Part shown: positions 10,468 to 21,064 of the stretch, in pieces
Layout of the letters: each line of letters starts with the position of its first letter
Position numbering within the stretch: the first letter of the stretch is position 1
DNA from: Diabrotica undecimpunctata
Taxonomy: Eukaryota > Arthropoda > Insecta > Coleoptera > Chrysomelidae
Length of the DNA stretch: 64,000 bases
Assembly (NCBI RefSeq): GCF_040954645.1
Contig: NC_092805.1
Coordinates: forward strand, 76,562,257 to 76,626,256
Direction of reading: 5' to 3'
The notes under the pieces: model-generated
What the model was told of the DNA's origin: nothing
Database searches by the model: none
Seen by the model: only the letters and a program-made list of their open reading frames with translations
Position numbers and translations under genes: made by a program

Positions 10468-11231
10468 CAAAGAATATCTCTAAGAGGTATTCTTCGGTGA
10501 AAAAAAAGAGCACCTAACCAAATTTTAATGTAGGTATTAAAATATTGAAAGGCATGTACAATTGTCCATGCCGTTAATCTATCTGTAGTTGGTTTTGATC
10601 TGTGAAACAACAGACTAAAGGCAAATTGTTTGAAATGCGCTTTGATATAAATATTCAAAAATAAAAACGATTTTGTTCCACTTATACATAAGGACTCAGG
10701 TATGAAATAAAACACGCAATGTTTTTTTATTAAGTAATATTTTTTCTTTTTACCCTATCACTGTAATATTTCATTGCATTACGATATATTGGGTCTACAT
10801 TGGATTCGCCCTTTCCACTCAAAACTTTATTTATCCCTTCAGCCCAATTAAAGGCAAGAAATGAAATAAATTTATCAATGAGTGCATTTAGTAATGTTTG
10901 CAAGTGTTCACAACTCTCAAACTTAAATTGCACTTGTTTTTTAATGAAAACTTGTATCATGGAAATTAAATTTTTTTTATAACAAAATGTAGGTAAAATT
11001 TCCTTTATAATTGTCTGAATTTGACTAAGGCCCGTTATAAACTTTTCAGAGCAGTACATTAATTTATCAGAAGACCCTTCATACTCTTTTATACTTGTTA
11101 TATCATGCCATATAGGCAGTTTTTCCTTTGCAATAAAATTATAACGGCAAATGGTACAATCTGACAAAGTATTCTTAAACTTTTTTATCAAAAAACCACA
11201 CACATGTCCTAATGCAGCCTTATCCAAGTAA

Positions 11232-11853
11232 ATTACTATTTAACTGGGAATAAGCCACAATTAAAGGTTAAAATACGTTTATTGACGTTTCAATTTCCAC
11301 TTCGGAAATCGTTCTCAAAATACAAACATTAGTAAATTAAACAAATTTTGTTTTTGTTACTTAGTGAAAAATTCTTCTAATAATTTAATTTTATCTGACT
11401 CATCTATATTGACAATTCAGACATACATTATACATTTTAAAGTAGACGACTTTAAAATGATATTGCCAATATTGTTGAGTTGCGTTCCTGGGACGACTTT
11501 ACTTATAAGATAGTTCATTCGATTACATGAAATCAACTTTAACTTGAGAATATCCGTCAGAAAAGATCATAACATGTAATTCGTCTTTAAAAATACAAAT
11601 ACATGCCATGATGACAGTAAAATTCTCCTGTTAGTGATTCCATAGTAAATTATGAGGGAAAAACCAGGAAAAAAACCTCATAATACTATCCCGACATGGT
11701 AAGTATTTGATCTTGCATTTATTTTACCTTCAATAAATACCAAATTCCGATTTTATATGTTTGTTATTTAAAAAATATAAATGATGTATTCTCCATATGT
11801 TACTGACTTACCAATACTGGTATTTTCTTTTTAATAACTTCCTCTTTCAATAT
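11232..11853 (-). repeat. left inverted arm of Penelope-like element
   Basis: Reverse complement of 12405-13026. It includes the 3' end of the RT reading frame and the whole downstream terminal region. Close to its outer end lies a conserved hairpin, ATTTCC-loop-GGAAAT, next to GACGTTTCAA. A diverged copy of the same region lies at 26985-27275. Confidence 0.9.
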
Positions 11854-11879
11854 TTGTAGTACCATGAATTCTCCTTGTA

Positions 11880-12458
11880 GTGAACTATCAAAAATTTTTA
11901 TTAAATATTTTAAAACCAATTGCAAATAAAAATGACACATTTATAAAAAATACACAACATTTTTTAAATAAATTATCAAATATTGAATTTAATTCAAATA
12001 ATACTTTAGTAAGTTTTGACATAAATAGTTTATTTACGAATGTGCCATTAGATAAGACTTTAAATATAGTCAAGACAAAATTAGAGAGTGATGATACATT
12101 GGCAACTAGAACAAGACTAAATATATCAGCTATAATGGAGTTAATAACAGTATGTACTGATAATACATATTTTCAACTAAATAATGAATTCTATAAACAA
12201 AGTTTTGGACTAGCAATGGGCTCTAGTTTATCTCCATTATTAGCCGATATATTTATGGAAGATTTTGAAACAAATATTATTTCTAAACAAAATTTAAAAC
12301 CCTCAGTATGGTGGAGATATGTAGATGATGTATTCTCAATATGGCCTCATGGATCAGAGTTGTTGGACACATTCCTAAATGATATAAACGATAAAGAAGA
12401 ACCCATATTGAAAGAGGAAGTTATTAAAAAGAAAATACCAGTATTGGTAAGTCAGTAA
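11880..12458 (+). pseudogene. Penelope-like reverse transcriptase, 3' part
   Basis: The frame shows VSFDINSLFTNVPLDKTL, then FGLAMGSSLSPLLADIFME, then WWRYVDDVFSIWP: the FD..SLFTNVP, GLAMGSPLSPLLADIFME and RYVDDVF motifs specific to Penelope-like RTs. The 192 codons cover roughly the palm; the fingers at the start and the GIY-YIG endonuclease at the end are absent. The first codon in the track is GTG, not a real start, because the element is truncated here. The frame runs into the right inverted arm and stops at 12458. Confidence 0.9.
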
Positions 12459-13026
12459 CATATGGAGAATACATCATTTATATTTTTTAAATAACAAACA
12501 TATAAAATCGGAATTTGGTATTTATTGAAGGTAAAATAAATGCAAGATCAAATACTTACCATGTCGGGATAGTATTATGAGGTTTTTTTCCTGGTTTTTC
12601 CCTCATAATTTACTATGGAATCACTAACAGGAGAATTTTACAGTCATCATGGCATGTATTTGTCTTTTTAAAGACGAATTACATGTTATGATCTTTTCTG
12701 ACGGATATTCTCAAGTTAAAGTTGATTTCATGTAATCGAATGAACTATCTTATAAGTAAAGTCGTCCCAGGAACGCAACTCAACAATATTGGCAATATCA
12801 TTTTAAAGTCGTCTACTTTAAAATGTATAATGTATGTCTGAATTGTCAATATAGATGAGTCAGATAAAATTAAATTATTAGAAGAATTTTTCACTAAGTA
12901 ACAAAAACAAAATTTGTTTAATTTACTAATGTTTGTATTTTGAGAACGATTTCCGAAGTGGAAATTGAAACGTCAATAAACGTATTTTAACCTTTAATTG
13001 TGGCTTATTCCCAGTTAAATAGTAAT
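12405..13026 (+). repeat. right inverted arm of Penelope-like element
   Basis: Sense-orientation arm: the last part of the RT frame, then about 570 bp of noncoding terminal region ending GGCTTATTCCCAGTTAAATA. Its reverse complement is the left arm. The short tail 13027-13060, with AAAATGCCACAAGAAAATAG, resembles 24440-24490, suggesting another relic of the family there. Confidence 0.88.
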
Positions 13027-13801
13027 TAATTTAAAATGCCACAAGAAAATAGCTTCAGAACTTATCCAAGTAATTAGATTCATGGTAGGTGAAAACCAAA
13101 AACTCAAATTCGGTAATATTGAGGTTTTCTTCATTACATTCCTCTTCCACACCCTGTGTTACTAAATGTCTCACACCATTGATCAAAGACTCCGCTGTTG
13201 ATCCATCCCTTTCACAATTGGAAGACAATGAATGCCGGTTAACCATATTGTTGACCAACAATGTTTTAAAATGGTTTTTAAAATTTTGCACGGTAGGGTT
13301 AACATTCCTCCCTCCGTGCTGTCGAACTTGCCCAAAGAAATTTTCCAGGGGGTCCTGATTAACATCTCTTGGTCTATAAAAGGAAATTTCGTGCTTTACT
13401 CTCAGATAGTGGCTTAGATGTTCCAGTCCATTAATTGTCACCTCCCAGTTATGTAGGGAAGGTACCCTAACAAGTTGGTTTTTTTTATTTAAAAAATGCA
13501 TCTTACTGAGATGCTGCTTGGCCGTATTCCAAAAATTGATATGCCCACTTCCTTCTTTGACAGCACATTTCAGTTTTTTCCCTGCACTTGGATACAATGT
13601 GTGTCCATTAACACTATCAAAAAGGGAATCAAAAAACTGTAGTACAGAAACAGTTCCGAGAGAATTTCTCTGTAGCACTAATTTGCCATCATTTGAAGAT
13701 ACACCTAAAAAATGATGTTTGTTTTATTTCCCATGTCACAATAAAAAGTAATGGTTTTCAATATGCAACAAAATTTATTTTGTAAAATAATTACATTAGC
13801 C

Positions 13802-13911
13802 AGGGTCTGCAAAATAGGAAGTTATGTTGGAAAATAACATTACCTTATAAATATCTACCACATTTTATAAGGTAATGTTATTTTTCCATAAAACTTCCTC
13901 GTGCGGACCTT
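13802..13911. mobile_element. ~110-bp foldback MITE in intron 3 of the P-type gene
   Basis: GGAAAATAACATTACCTTAT at 13829 is followed after a short loop by its reverse complement, and the outer GGTCTGC...GGAAGTT and AACTTCC...GCGGACC also pair. The whole is one imperfect hairpin with a loop of about 10 bases and no coding capacity. It sits between exons 3 and 4 of the P-type transposase gene. Confidence 0.7.
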
Positions 13912-15777
13912 TCTATTAGTTATAGAGTATATTTTCAATGCGCCATTTCCATCCCATTAAACAAATCCTATGGAACTATGTCTGCTTGAAAATGTCAGTT
14001 TAATGGTCTGCGTCTAATAAAAAATTTAATTGTGACTGTTTAAAGTTACATTTTCAAGTTAAAGTAGTTCAATTGGATGTGTTGAATCAGATGGAAAAAA
14101 CCCATTGGCAACTAAACTTTATATTGATCCAAATAAATAAATTGTGTTAAAATTTTACTATTTAAGTGAAAGTATGTAACAATATGTGAAGTACTGAAAA
14201 TTAAGTATTTTTAAATACTTTTAAAAGCAGCACAATCAGTAATAAATGTGAAGTTAGTACTTAGTTGTTCTTGTATACTGTGTAAAACTTACCTTTTCGT
14301 AAAAAGAGATTCATAATTGATGCCATCGTATGGCTGAAAACTTGAGCGGCATGAGAAACTTTCATCTTTTTCATGTATTTGGCATAAACGTGCCCCTTAT
14401 GAATTTTGTTCAGTGCTCTAAATCTTCCGATATCATTATCTATTTCATAGGTCATTACAATGTCAGCCCAATCGCCTATTACAAGATTGTTATTTTTTTT
14501 CCAAAACAATTTTTTGGTCATAAGATTGTTCCTAATGCCTTTTAGTAAATGTGGAGGATCATATATGTGCACTATTGGGTGACCATTTATTTCATACAAT
14601 TTTATTTTTTTTAATGTATTCTCTTGGGAGGCATTATATTTTACTAAATAATTTATGGCTCCTACATTTGTAGATCCTTGATCAGACACAGTGGCAACTA
14701 CTGTAAGACCAGCTTTTTCACACTCTACTATAATTCCCTTGATTTGCCTAACTAAATCAATTGTAGTAGTGGTTCCTTGTGAGAATGTGTAGGCAACTGG
14801 CTGTTTCCATTTTTTTGTAATACCTATAACAAATGATGCAACTATAATAATAATAATAATAATAAAAGATTTATTCATCCTTTAAGATCTGACATATAAG
14901 ACACCCATAATCCCTATTAACCCATAAAAAATGTATTTGTAGTATTTAATAGATATAACTTAAAATATATTGAATTTGTATGCAAAGTTACAATTCTTGA
15001 TATCATAACATATGAATATGTCTGACTGTATATAACAATCAAAATTTGAACAGTTTATAATAATAATAAACTCTCTTTATTTTACAAACATATACCCACC
15101 TTTTATCATAAAAACTTGGGCATGATCAGCAAATTTGTTATTTCTTTCATCACCACAATCTACAAATCCATCAAATTCTCTATTTTTGGCATTTAGGTCC
15201 AAGTGTGGTTGTAAAGCCATTTCATCGAACATTAAAATACATACTTTATCTCGTTTACTCAATTTGGCTACATTCTGTTTTAAGTTTCTAAAAATAGTTT
15301 CATTAATTCCTGCATCAATTGGAATACGATTGAGCATATGATTCAAAGTGTTTTTGGATGGAGTTGCAAATAATTTCCCAAATAACTTGTAGCTCTTGGG
15401 ACTTTGTCTCTGCAAAATCAATCCAAGAACTTTCTCTTCCAAATTGTACCGTCGCCCTTTTGGTTTAAATTTTGAGGCTTTTATTTGCAACTTTAAAAAA
15501 TTTGCTACATGGGGATCCAGGTCTTTGGTCATGTTATTAATAGTCTCTTCCATAGTGAAACGTTTTTTACTTTGATTTCTTCTTTTATACATAGAAAAAC
15601 TGTTACTAATTTTTTTCGCTCTATTGTATAAGGCTGCTTCCCTAACTGTGAGATTTTTTGTTTTGTTTACTCCCAACTCTTTGAGCAAAGTAAATGAAAC
15701 TGAAACAAAATGTTTTTATTACTAATATAAATAAGTACAACATAGGTTTCTTGTTTCGATAATTTTTTAGATAATTT

Positions 15778-15848
15778 AGAAAAAACTGACCACTACGGAT
15801 TTGAACCTGGTAATCCTTAGGTTCAAATCCCACCTGTGGTCGGTTTTT
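15778..15848. repeat. short inverted repeat with a B-box-like sequence
   Basis: GGATTTGAACCT and AGGTTCAAATCCCACC pair, with flanking AAAACTGACCAC and GTGGTCGGTTTT. AGGTTCAAATCCC resembles a tRNA B box (GGTTCGANTCC), so it may be part of a tRNA-derived SINE. No A box or tRNA fold was seen, so it is not called a tRNA. Confidence 0.4.
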
Positions 15849-16146
15849 TCTGAATTATATTTGTCCAAAAAGCCACGCAAATATTCTCTAAAATATGAAT
15901 AAGTCTTTACAGATTATTGTAAATTTTGTACTTTGTTTCACACTTACAGCATCACCAGAAATCATTTTAAAATTTTAAAGACAAAATGCCTAACCCAAAT
16001 AGACTTATTACAAATATACTTCAATGTCAACTACCAAAAAATAAAAATTGTACCTCTTCTTCAATATGCTCACCATACACACTTGTGCAGCAAATTTTTG
16101 TTTTTTTCTTCAATGTTTAATATAAACCAAAAGATAAAATTAAAAA

Positions 16147-16216
16147 ACTTTTAGTAGGTACTTAATTTTATTCTGTGTTATACTTTTAGTAGGTACTTAA
16201 TATTATTCTGTGTTAT
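16147..16216 (+). repeat. 35-bp sequence in two tandem copies
   Basis: ACTTTTAGTAGGTACTTAAT is repeated after 35 bases with one difference (TTTTATT versus TATTATT). It lies in intron 1 of the P-type transposase gene. Confidence 0.8.
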
Positions 16217-16919
16217 GACATACTTTTGCAGGATATATATCATTATTCCATTCCATAATAGTTTATTAATAAAACACATTTAAGTATATTGATGAAAATG
16301 TGTTGTAATTTAACTAAATAAAGACCATAGATTTCAATAAACAATATTTAGAAAATAAAACCTCTCACAATCACACATTTCTAGTTACCAGTGTTACCAA
16401 GATGGTCACTACCAATTAGTTTCTGTAACTATTAACATCTAAATATTACTTACATTTTTTTTTCCTTGTGATCCCTTGTAAGCAAGTGCTTGGTGTTTCG
16501 TAAGTCACTGCAGATGATGTTGACGGTAAATGAATCTCTGCACTTTGGCAAACTGTAGTTGGAATCGAATATGTATGGTCTTTGGCTGATGTTGAAGGAA
16601 AGTTAACATCTTTACTTTGACCAGAAGTAGTAAGTATTTCAACAGGTGATGATGATATTATAGGACAACGTTTTGTGGGTATTGCAAACACTGTAAGTGT
16701 TCTATTAGGCCCTCTGTGATGGTCTGCAAAATGTACATCACAGATTCTTTCCTATCTATAAATCAATTGTTTGTCTTTCATCATCAAAGTCGAGTTACCA
16801 GTGGTCTCTAACCACATTTTAAAACGATCAGGAAATTTGTTAGGCAACGGAAACCTGTGCCGTGGTGAATTCCTATCTTCGCATCCCATTATGGCACATT
16901 TTTTGTTCCATGGCCCCAT

Positions 16920-17421
16920 GTTTTCCTAAAACATTTAAAGCTATAACTTAATGTGGGATACAATTACTCAAGTAAATATTTTTAAACGAGTTTTTATATT
17001 TCGGAACTGGAACTATCAAGTTTTACCTATGATTGTTGCAAAGTTTTGGACTAGGACACAAAACTGTATTAGAACAAAACAACCCAGATGGCTCAGCAGT
17101 TTTAAGTCAGGGTAGGACACTTAAATATATCCAAGAACCCAAACCGAACTAGGGTAATTTAATATTTGATTATATATTATTAGAATCATATTACATACCT
17201 GGATATTAAACAGCTGTAGTAAATGAAATTTCCTAATGTAACAATAACTTCTAACTTAACTTAAAAAAAAAAACAAATATCCTTATACCACGCCTTAACT
17301 AAACAATTAATATTCTAATCCCAAATATGATATTTCAATATTCTAATTATAAATACGATATTCCTTGATCTAACACCACTTTTAACTAAAACAAATAATA
17401 TCTTTCTACCCACGTCTATAC
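16920..17421. other. upstream flank of the P-type gene, nothing recognised
   Basis: The 5' terminus of the P element and its promoter should lie here, but no terminal inverted repeat could be paired with the 3' side, which is disturbed by the Harbinger insertion. Confidence 0.35.
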
Positions 17422-18894
17422 CAAAGAATATAGACGCTTATAGAAGAATTGTTCAGTTATTTTTGAAAGGTAGCAAAAAGTGGGACATAGGTAAAGAAAA
17501 GTGGGACGAGTGGAACGCACGTGTTGCACGTGGTACCACTAAGGAGCGGTCATGTCAGCTGTGGCTCTACCATTGGGCGCGTTCAGCAGACGGAGCTGCT
17601 CCACAGTCCACAACTGTTGAGTAAAAGTCTGCAAAATCAAACCGCTACCGATACGCTACTTCCGGAGCGGCCTGTCAAATTTGGTAGCGTAACGTAAAAA
17701 TTGTATCGCTACCTCCATCCAACATGTTGAGAGAAATGTCATTCATGACATTTCTGTACTAAAATTGAGGGTTAGGTCAAAGAATATAGACGCTTATAGA
17801 AGAATTTTTCACTGTTATTTTTGAGCATAGCAAAAGATGTGACATAGATAAAGAAAAGTGGGACGAGTGGAACGCACGTGTTGCACGTGGTACCACTAAG
17901 GAGCGGTTTGCTTCTAAAATATGAAAGAGTGGGGCAATAAATGCAAGTTTAGATATTTTTATATGTAGATGCCGCGTGGTCGTAGAATAGGATTAAATTT
18001 TTGCGTTTTATAAAATTGTTTAAAGAAAATAATATTATTTTAACTTTTAATAAATTAATCTTTTTAGAAAAATTATTATAATTCAAATTTTTAATTGAAA
18101 TATGTACAAATCTTAAGTATAAATCAGTTTAAGACTATATTGTAATAATTTCACCAATATTCATTCATTGTGAAAATTATGTTTTAGATACTATTAGTTG
18201 TTATTTTAAAACAAGATTAAATAGTACCCATACAGCGTAAAAACTTTCACATATAGGTACTATTCATTAAAATGTACTGTTAAAGTTTATTTTGTTATTT
18301 CAAAAATAAATCAGGAATGCTTTTTGTTGTTATTGAAAAATTATGGATGAAATGGAAGTTTTGGCGAAATGGAAAATTTCATAATTTAGTAAAAAGTTTC
18401 ATTGAATACTTTTTTTTTAAATTGAAATTTTTTAAAATTGTTTCGTTAATTTCTGGGCAGAAAAACAGTATAATAAAAAGTTATGTGACGGTTTTTCGTT
18501 GTGTTGGAACAAACCAATTTTTAATTCAAAGTTATACAATTAAAAAAATAAATACTTTGAATATTGTAAATATCATACATTTTTAAGTTTTAAAATTAAA
18601 AATTTAACAATTTAATATATTGAAAATAAAGATTTTATTGTGAAAAAACAAAAAAAAGACAGTTTGCAAATCAATGGCATCGAAATTTGTTTAGGCGTAG
18701 ATGCAAAGTTACCCGTTCGTACTCCTTTCCCACTTCCCCCTAACTACATACTTCATTATGAAATTTTCATGATAGTTTTAAGCCGACGGCCACGGCACCA
18801 CGCTGTGAGTTTATGCAGCCACCCTCTTTTAAAGTATAAACCGTAACCAAATCGCCCATTTGAACTGCTCTTCTATAAGCGTCTATATTCTTTG
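17422..18894. mobile_element. anonymous TIR element (TIR CAAAGAATATAGACGCTTAT), no transposase
   Basis: The terminal sequence occurs forward at 17422 and 17778 and inverted at 18867-18894. The first ~128 bases at 17422 are repeated at 17778 with few differences, including AACGCACGTGTTGCACGTGG. The element is thus either 1473 bp with a duplicated 5' end or 1117 bp with an extra partial copy. Interior frames (for example 18317-18586) are AT-rich and match nothing I know. A fused pair of the same ends is at 3293-3330. No target duplication was found. Confidence 0.7.
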
Positions 18895-19474
18895 CCTATA
18901 CTAAACAATCATTAGTCATCAACATCAATTAATATTCGACATTCGAGTCGACAGACGACAGTTATTTTAGCACAAAACAATAATGTTTTGTGATCTACAG
19001 AATCTATCGAAAATAGCGCTTGGTGGTGTGTTCTGTAAGTAATTCAATGATTACATTTTACGGATTGAAGTTGAACCCCCCTGAATAGTGATCAGGTTGA
19101 TGGTTGACAGTATCTTGTCTTTTGTCAATAATTAACTTTTGTGATTGGTTAAAATTTTCATCGAAAACCCGGCAACACTGTTCATAGTTTCTCTCATTCC
19201 TTTTCCTTTCTACTCCCCGTATTCAAGAATACAGCTTTTTAAAATCGAGAGAAATTATGATGGAGCAGAAAAGCGAGTTAGCTTAGTGGGGAGTAAAATT
19301 TTCTCTCGATTCAAGAATAAGGCCCCTTGTGTACTCTGGTGACGTAACTCAAGCATCCCCACCCTAGTCGGAAGAGGCAACCGTAGTAAGTCTAGGAACC
19401 GTGGTCACACCCACCTTAAGTCCTTAAGTTACAAGCCATGAAGTAGAAATTTGGCAACATCTAAAGGTAGTCCC
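18895..19474. other. unassigned sequence, nothing recognised
   Basis: Less AT-rich than its neighbours, with a small diverged repeat around ATTCAAGAATA at 19213 and 19310. The 65-codon frame at 19145 has no recognised homology. Confidence 0.3.
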
Positions 19475-19862
19475 GGGCCCTGATTCTATTTCATTTCGAT
19501 GTCGAAATTTAAAAGCGACTACGCCATGACAGTCGCAATCGCTAGCCATTCTCATTCATTTCGATTGTAGTTAAAACTGGGGATATTTACTTTATCATTT
19601 TGACACTGCTGAAAATTTGGGTTGGCCCTGTTGTTTATTGGCTGCACTACGCTTGTTTTGTTGAATGTTTGCTTTGTTTACGTTACGTGAACGTCTTTTT
19701 TTTCTTGTTTGAGTTGTTAAATCATAAATATTGGCCATTCTCAATTATATTTTGAATTGAAAGAAAAGATGGCAAGAAAAAAAAAGGCGATGTGGGAGAT
19801 CCTTAAGTTATAACCACTAAGATTTGACTTAGTGGTTATATTCTAATATATTTTTAAATTTA

Positions 19863-20123
19863 CTGCAGCTTAGTAATACTAACCCTAAACATTTTGGGTA
19901 TCCTAGAGGCATAAACACCTTCTTCCAAATATGGTTCTAATACCCTTATTAAATAATTCGCAGCTTGTTTATTAATCCGGAATTACTGCCTAAATTGAGC
20001 ATCACTTAGTGAAAAAGAATTTTGAGTATCCCGTAACATTCTTCTTATCCTCCGTTATGAACGTCGGATATCTAACCTCTCTAATTCCTCCAAAACTAGC
20101 AAATGTCCGTAAAACACAGCCAT
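19863..20123 (-). pseudogene. Harbinger-type transposase N-terminal relic
   Basis: The complement reads MAVFYGHLLVLEELERL, then MLRDTQNSFSLSDAQFRQ, a stop, FRINKQAANYLIRVLEPYL and SRIPKMFRVS. The FSLSD..F...FRINK.AA..L region is the N-terminal helical part of insect HARBI1-like transposases. At least two in-frame stops occur and the catalytic half is missing. Confidence 0.6.
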
Positions 20124-21064
20124 ATTGATACTTTTTGCCTCAGTTTTCCTTGCAAGGATCAAAACACCGCCTACTTAAACTGAACCTAAGTTCACTTCTC
20201 CCAGTCCAGTCAGTCATGTCAGATTAATTTCGACTCGAAATGAAATTTCAACCACTTTCTTGAAGTTGAAATTAATTTCGATAAGTCAAAAACTAGTGAC
20301 GTCGTTTGGTTAGTTCAGCTGAAATCCACAAGGTTCGCAAAGTCTCATTTCGACGTCGCCATATCGCACATGCTAAAGAAAAGTGACACTATCCAAAATA
20401 ATCAATTTTACAGAATCAGCGTTTAAAGTTTTTGACATACTTTGTTGCGAAATATGATCCTTTAGAAATAAAGTTAGTGACTGAAATATATTTTTTTAAA
20501 AAACCTTATTTATTACCTTATACACTTAATTATGTAGTTTTTCTGTTTCCAAGTCTGATACTAGTAAAAAAATTAATAAAATCATTTAATATAGTATAAG
20601 CAGTGAAATATTTTTATAGTTACATAATTTTTTATTGAAAATAACAAGTTACAACATTCTTAAAAATATAAAAAAACTTAATTTATACCGTTGGCTACAC
20701 AGTTGAAAAATTATCGGAATGAAATTAACATAAAAAGTCAGAAACAAATTAGAAAAAATTATAAAATATTATTATAATACGATACACTATAATACTCAGG
20801 TATTATATTTTGGTCTATCATGCTTTGTATGTGTTTTTTCTTTAATTCGCTCAAAGAAAGTCGTGTGGGATAAAATTGCTTTAATGGGAACTGCTGATTC
20901 ATTGGTCGATTTTTCCGTGTTTTACACCTGTTAGAACCATCTATATCAATTTCTTTATAGTCTTCGTAGTACGAATTTTTGTAAGTTACTTTAATATTAT
21001 CTTCATCTCTTTCAATTCTTATTACTTTAATATCAGTCAGTTTTACAGTTTCACCTTCTTTGTT

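Larger units (their letters stand above)
11232..13060 (+). mobile_element. Penelope-like element, 5'-truncated, with 622-bp inverted arms and 13-bp TSD
   Basis: CTTATCCAAGTAA flanks the insertion at 11219-11231 and 13061-13073. Inside, 11232-11853 and 12405-13026 are equal-length (622 bp), nearly perfect inverted repeats, around 551 bp of unique RT sequence. The right arm has 34 further bases before the duplication. An inverted, partial extra copy at the 5' side is a known Penelope configuration. The insertion lies in exon 4 of the P-type transposase gene and the duplicated target encodes its NYLDK residues. Confidence 0.9.
10730..16919 (-). pseudogene. P-superfamily (THAP9-like) transposase gene, 4 exons, interrupted by a Penelope element
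   Basis: Exons on the complement: 16919-16454, 15699-15100, 14841-14293, and 13704-13061 joined across the insertion to 11218-10730. All junctions are phase 1 with GT/AG sites. Without the insertion and one TSD copy the lengths sum to 2748, exactly 916 codons. Exon 1 has a C2CH THAP finger (CAIMGC, then ICDVHF). Exon 2 has LFATPSKNTLNHML and ILMFDEMALQPHL; exon 3 has TVSDQGSTNVGA and HIYDPPHLLKGIRNNL; exon 4 has RDVNQDPLENFFGQVRQHGG and LSSNCERDG, all P-element transposase landmarks. Lesions are one TAG within the THAP finger (near 16765) and the Penelope insertion after NYLDK. TIRs were not identified. Confidence 0.9.

Noticed and set aside
11280..11330. Hammerhead ribozyme in the Penelope terminus
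   Set aside because: The stem followed by GAAAC resembles half of the core, but CTGATGA is not present; the nearest match, TTGAGAA, lacks the key G. Left as a hairpin of unknown role.
15782..15840. tRNA gene
   Set aside because: Only a B-box-like sequence inside an inverted repeat; no cloverleaf, anticodon arm or acceptor stem.
18317..18586. 89-codon ORF within the anonymous TIR element
   Set aside because: AT-rich, Lys/Phe/Ile-dominated translation without motif; length is expected by chance in this composition.
17422..18894. Target duplication TATAC around the anonymous TIR element
   Set aside because: CTATAC occurs near both ends but not directly next to them in matching register, so I do not count it.
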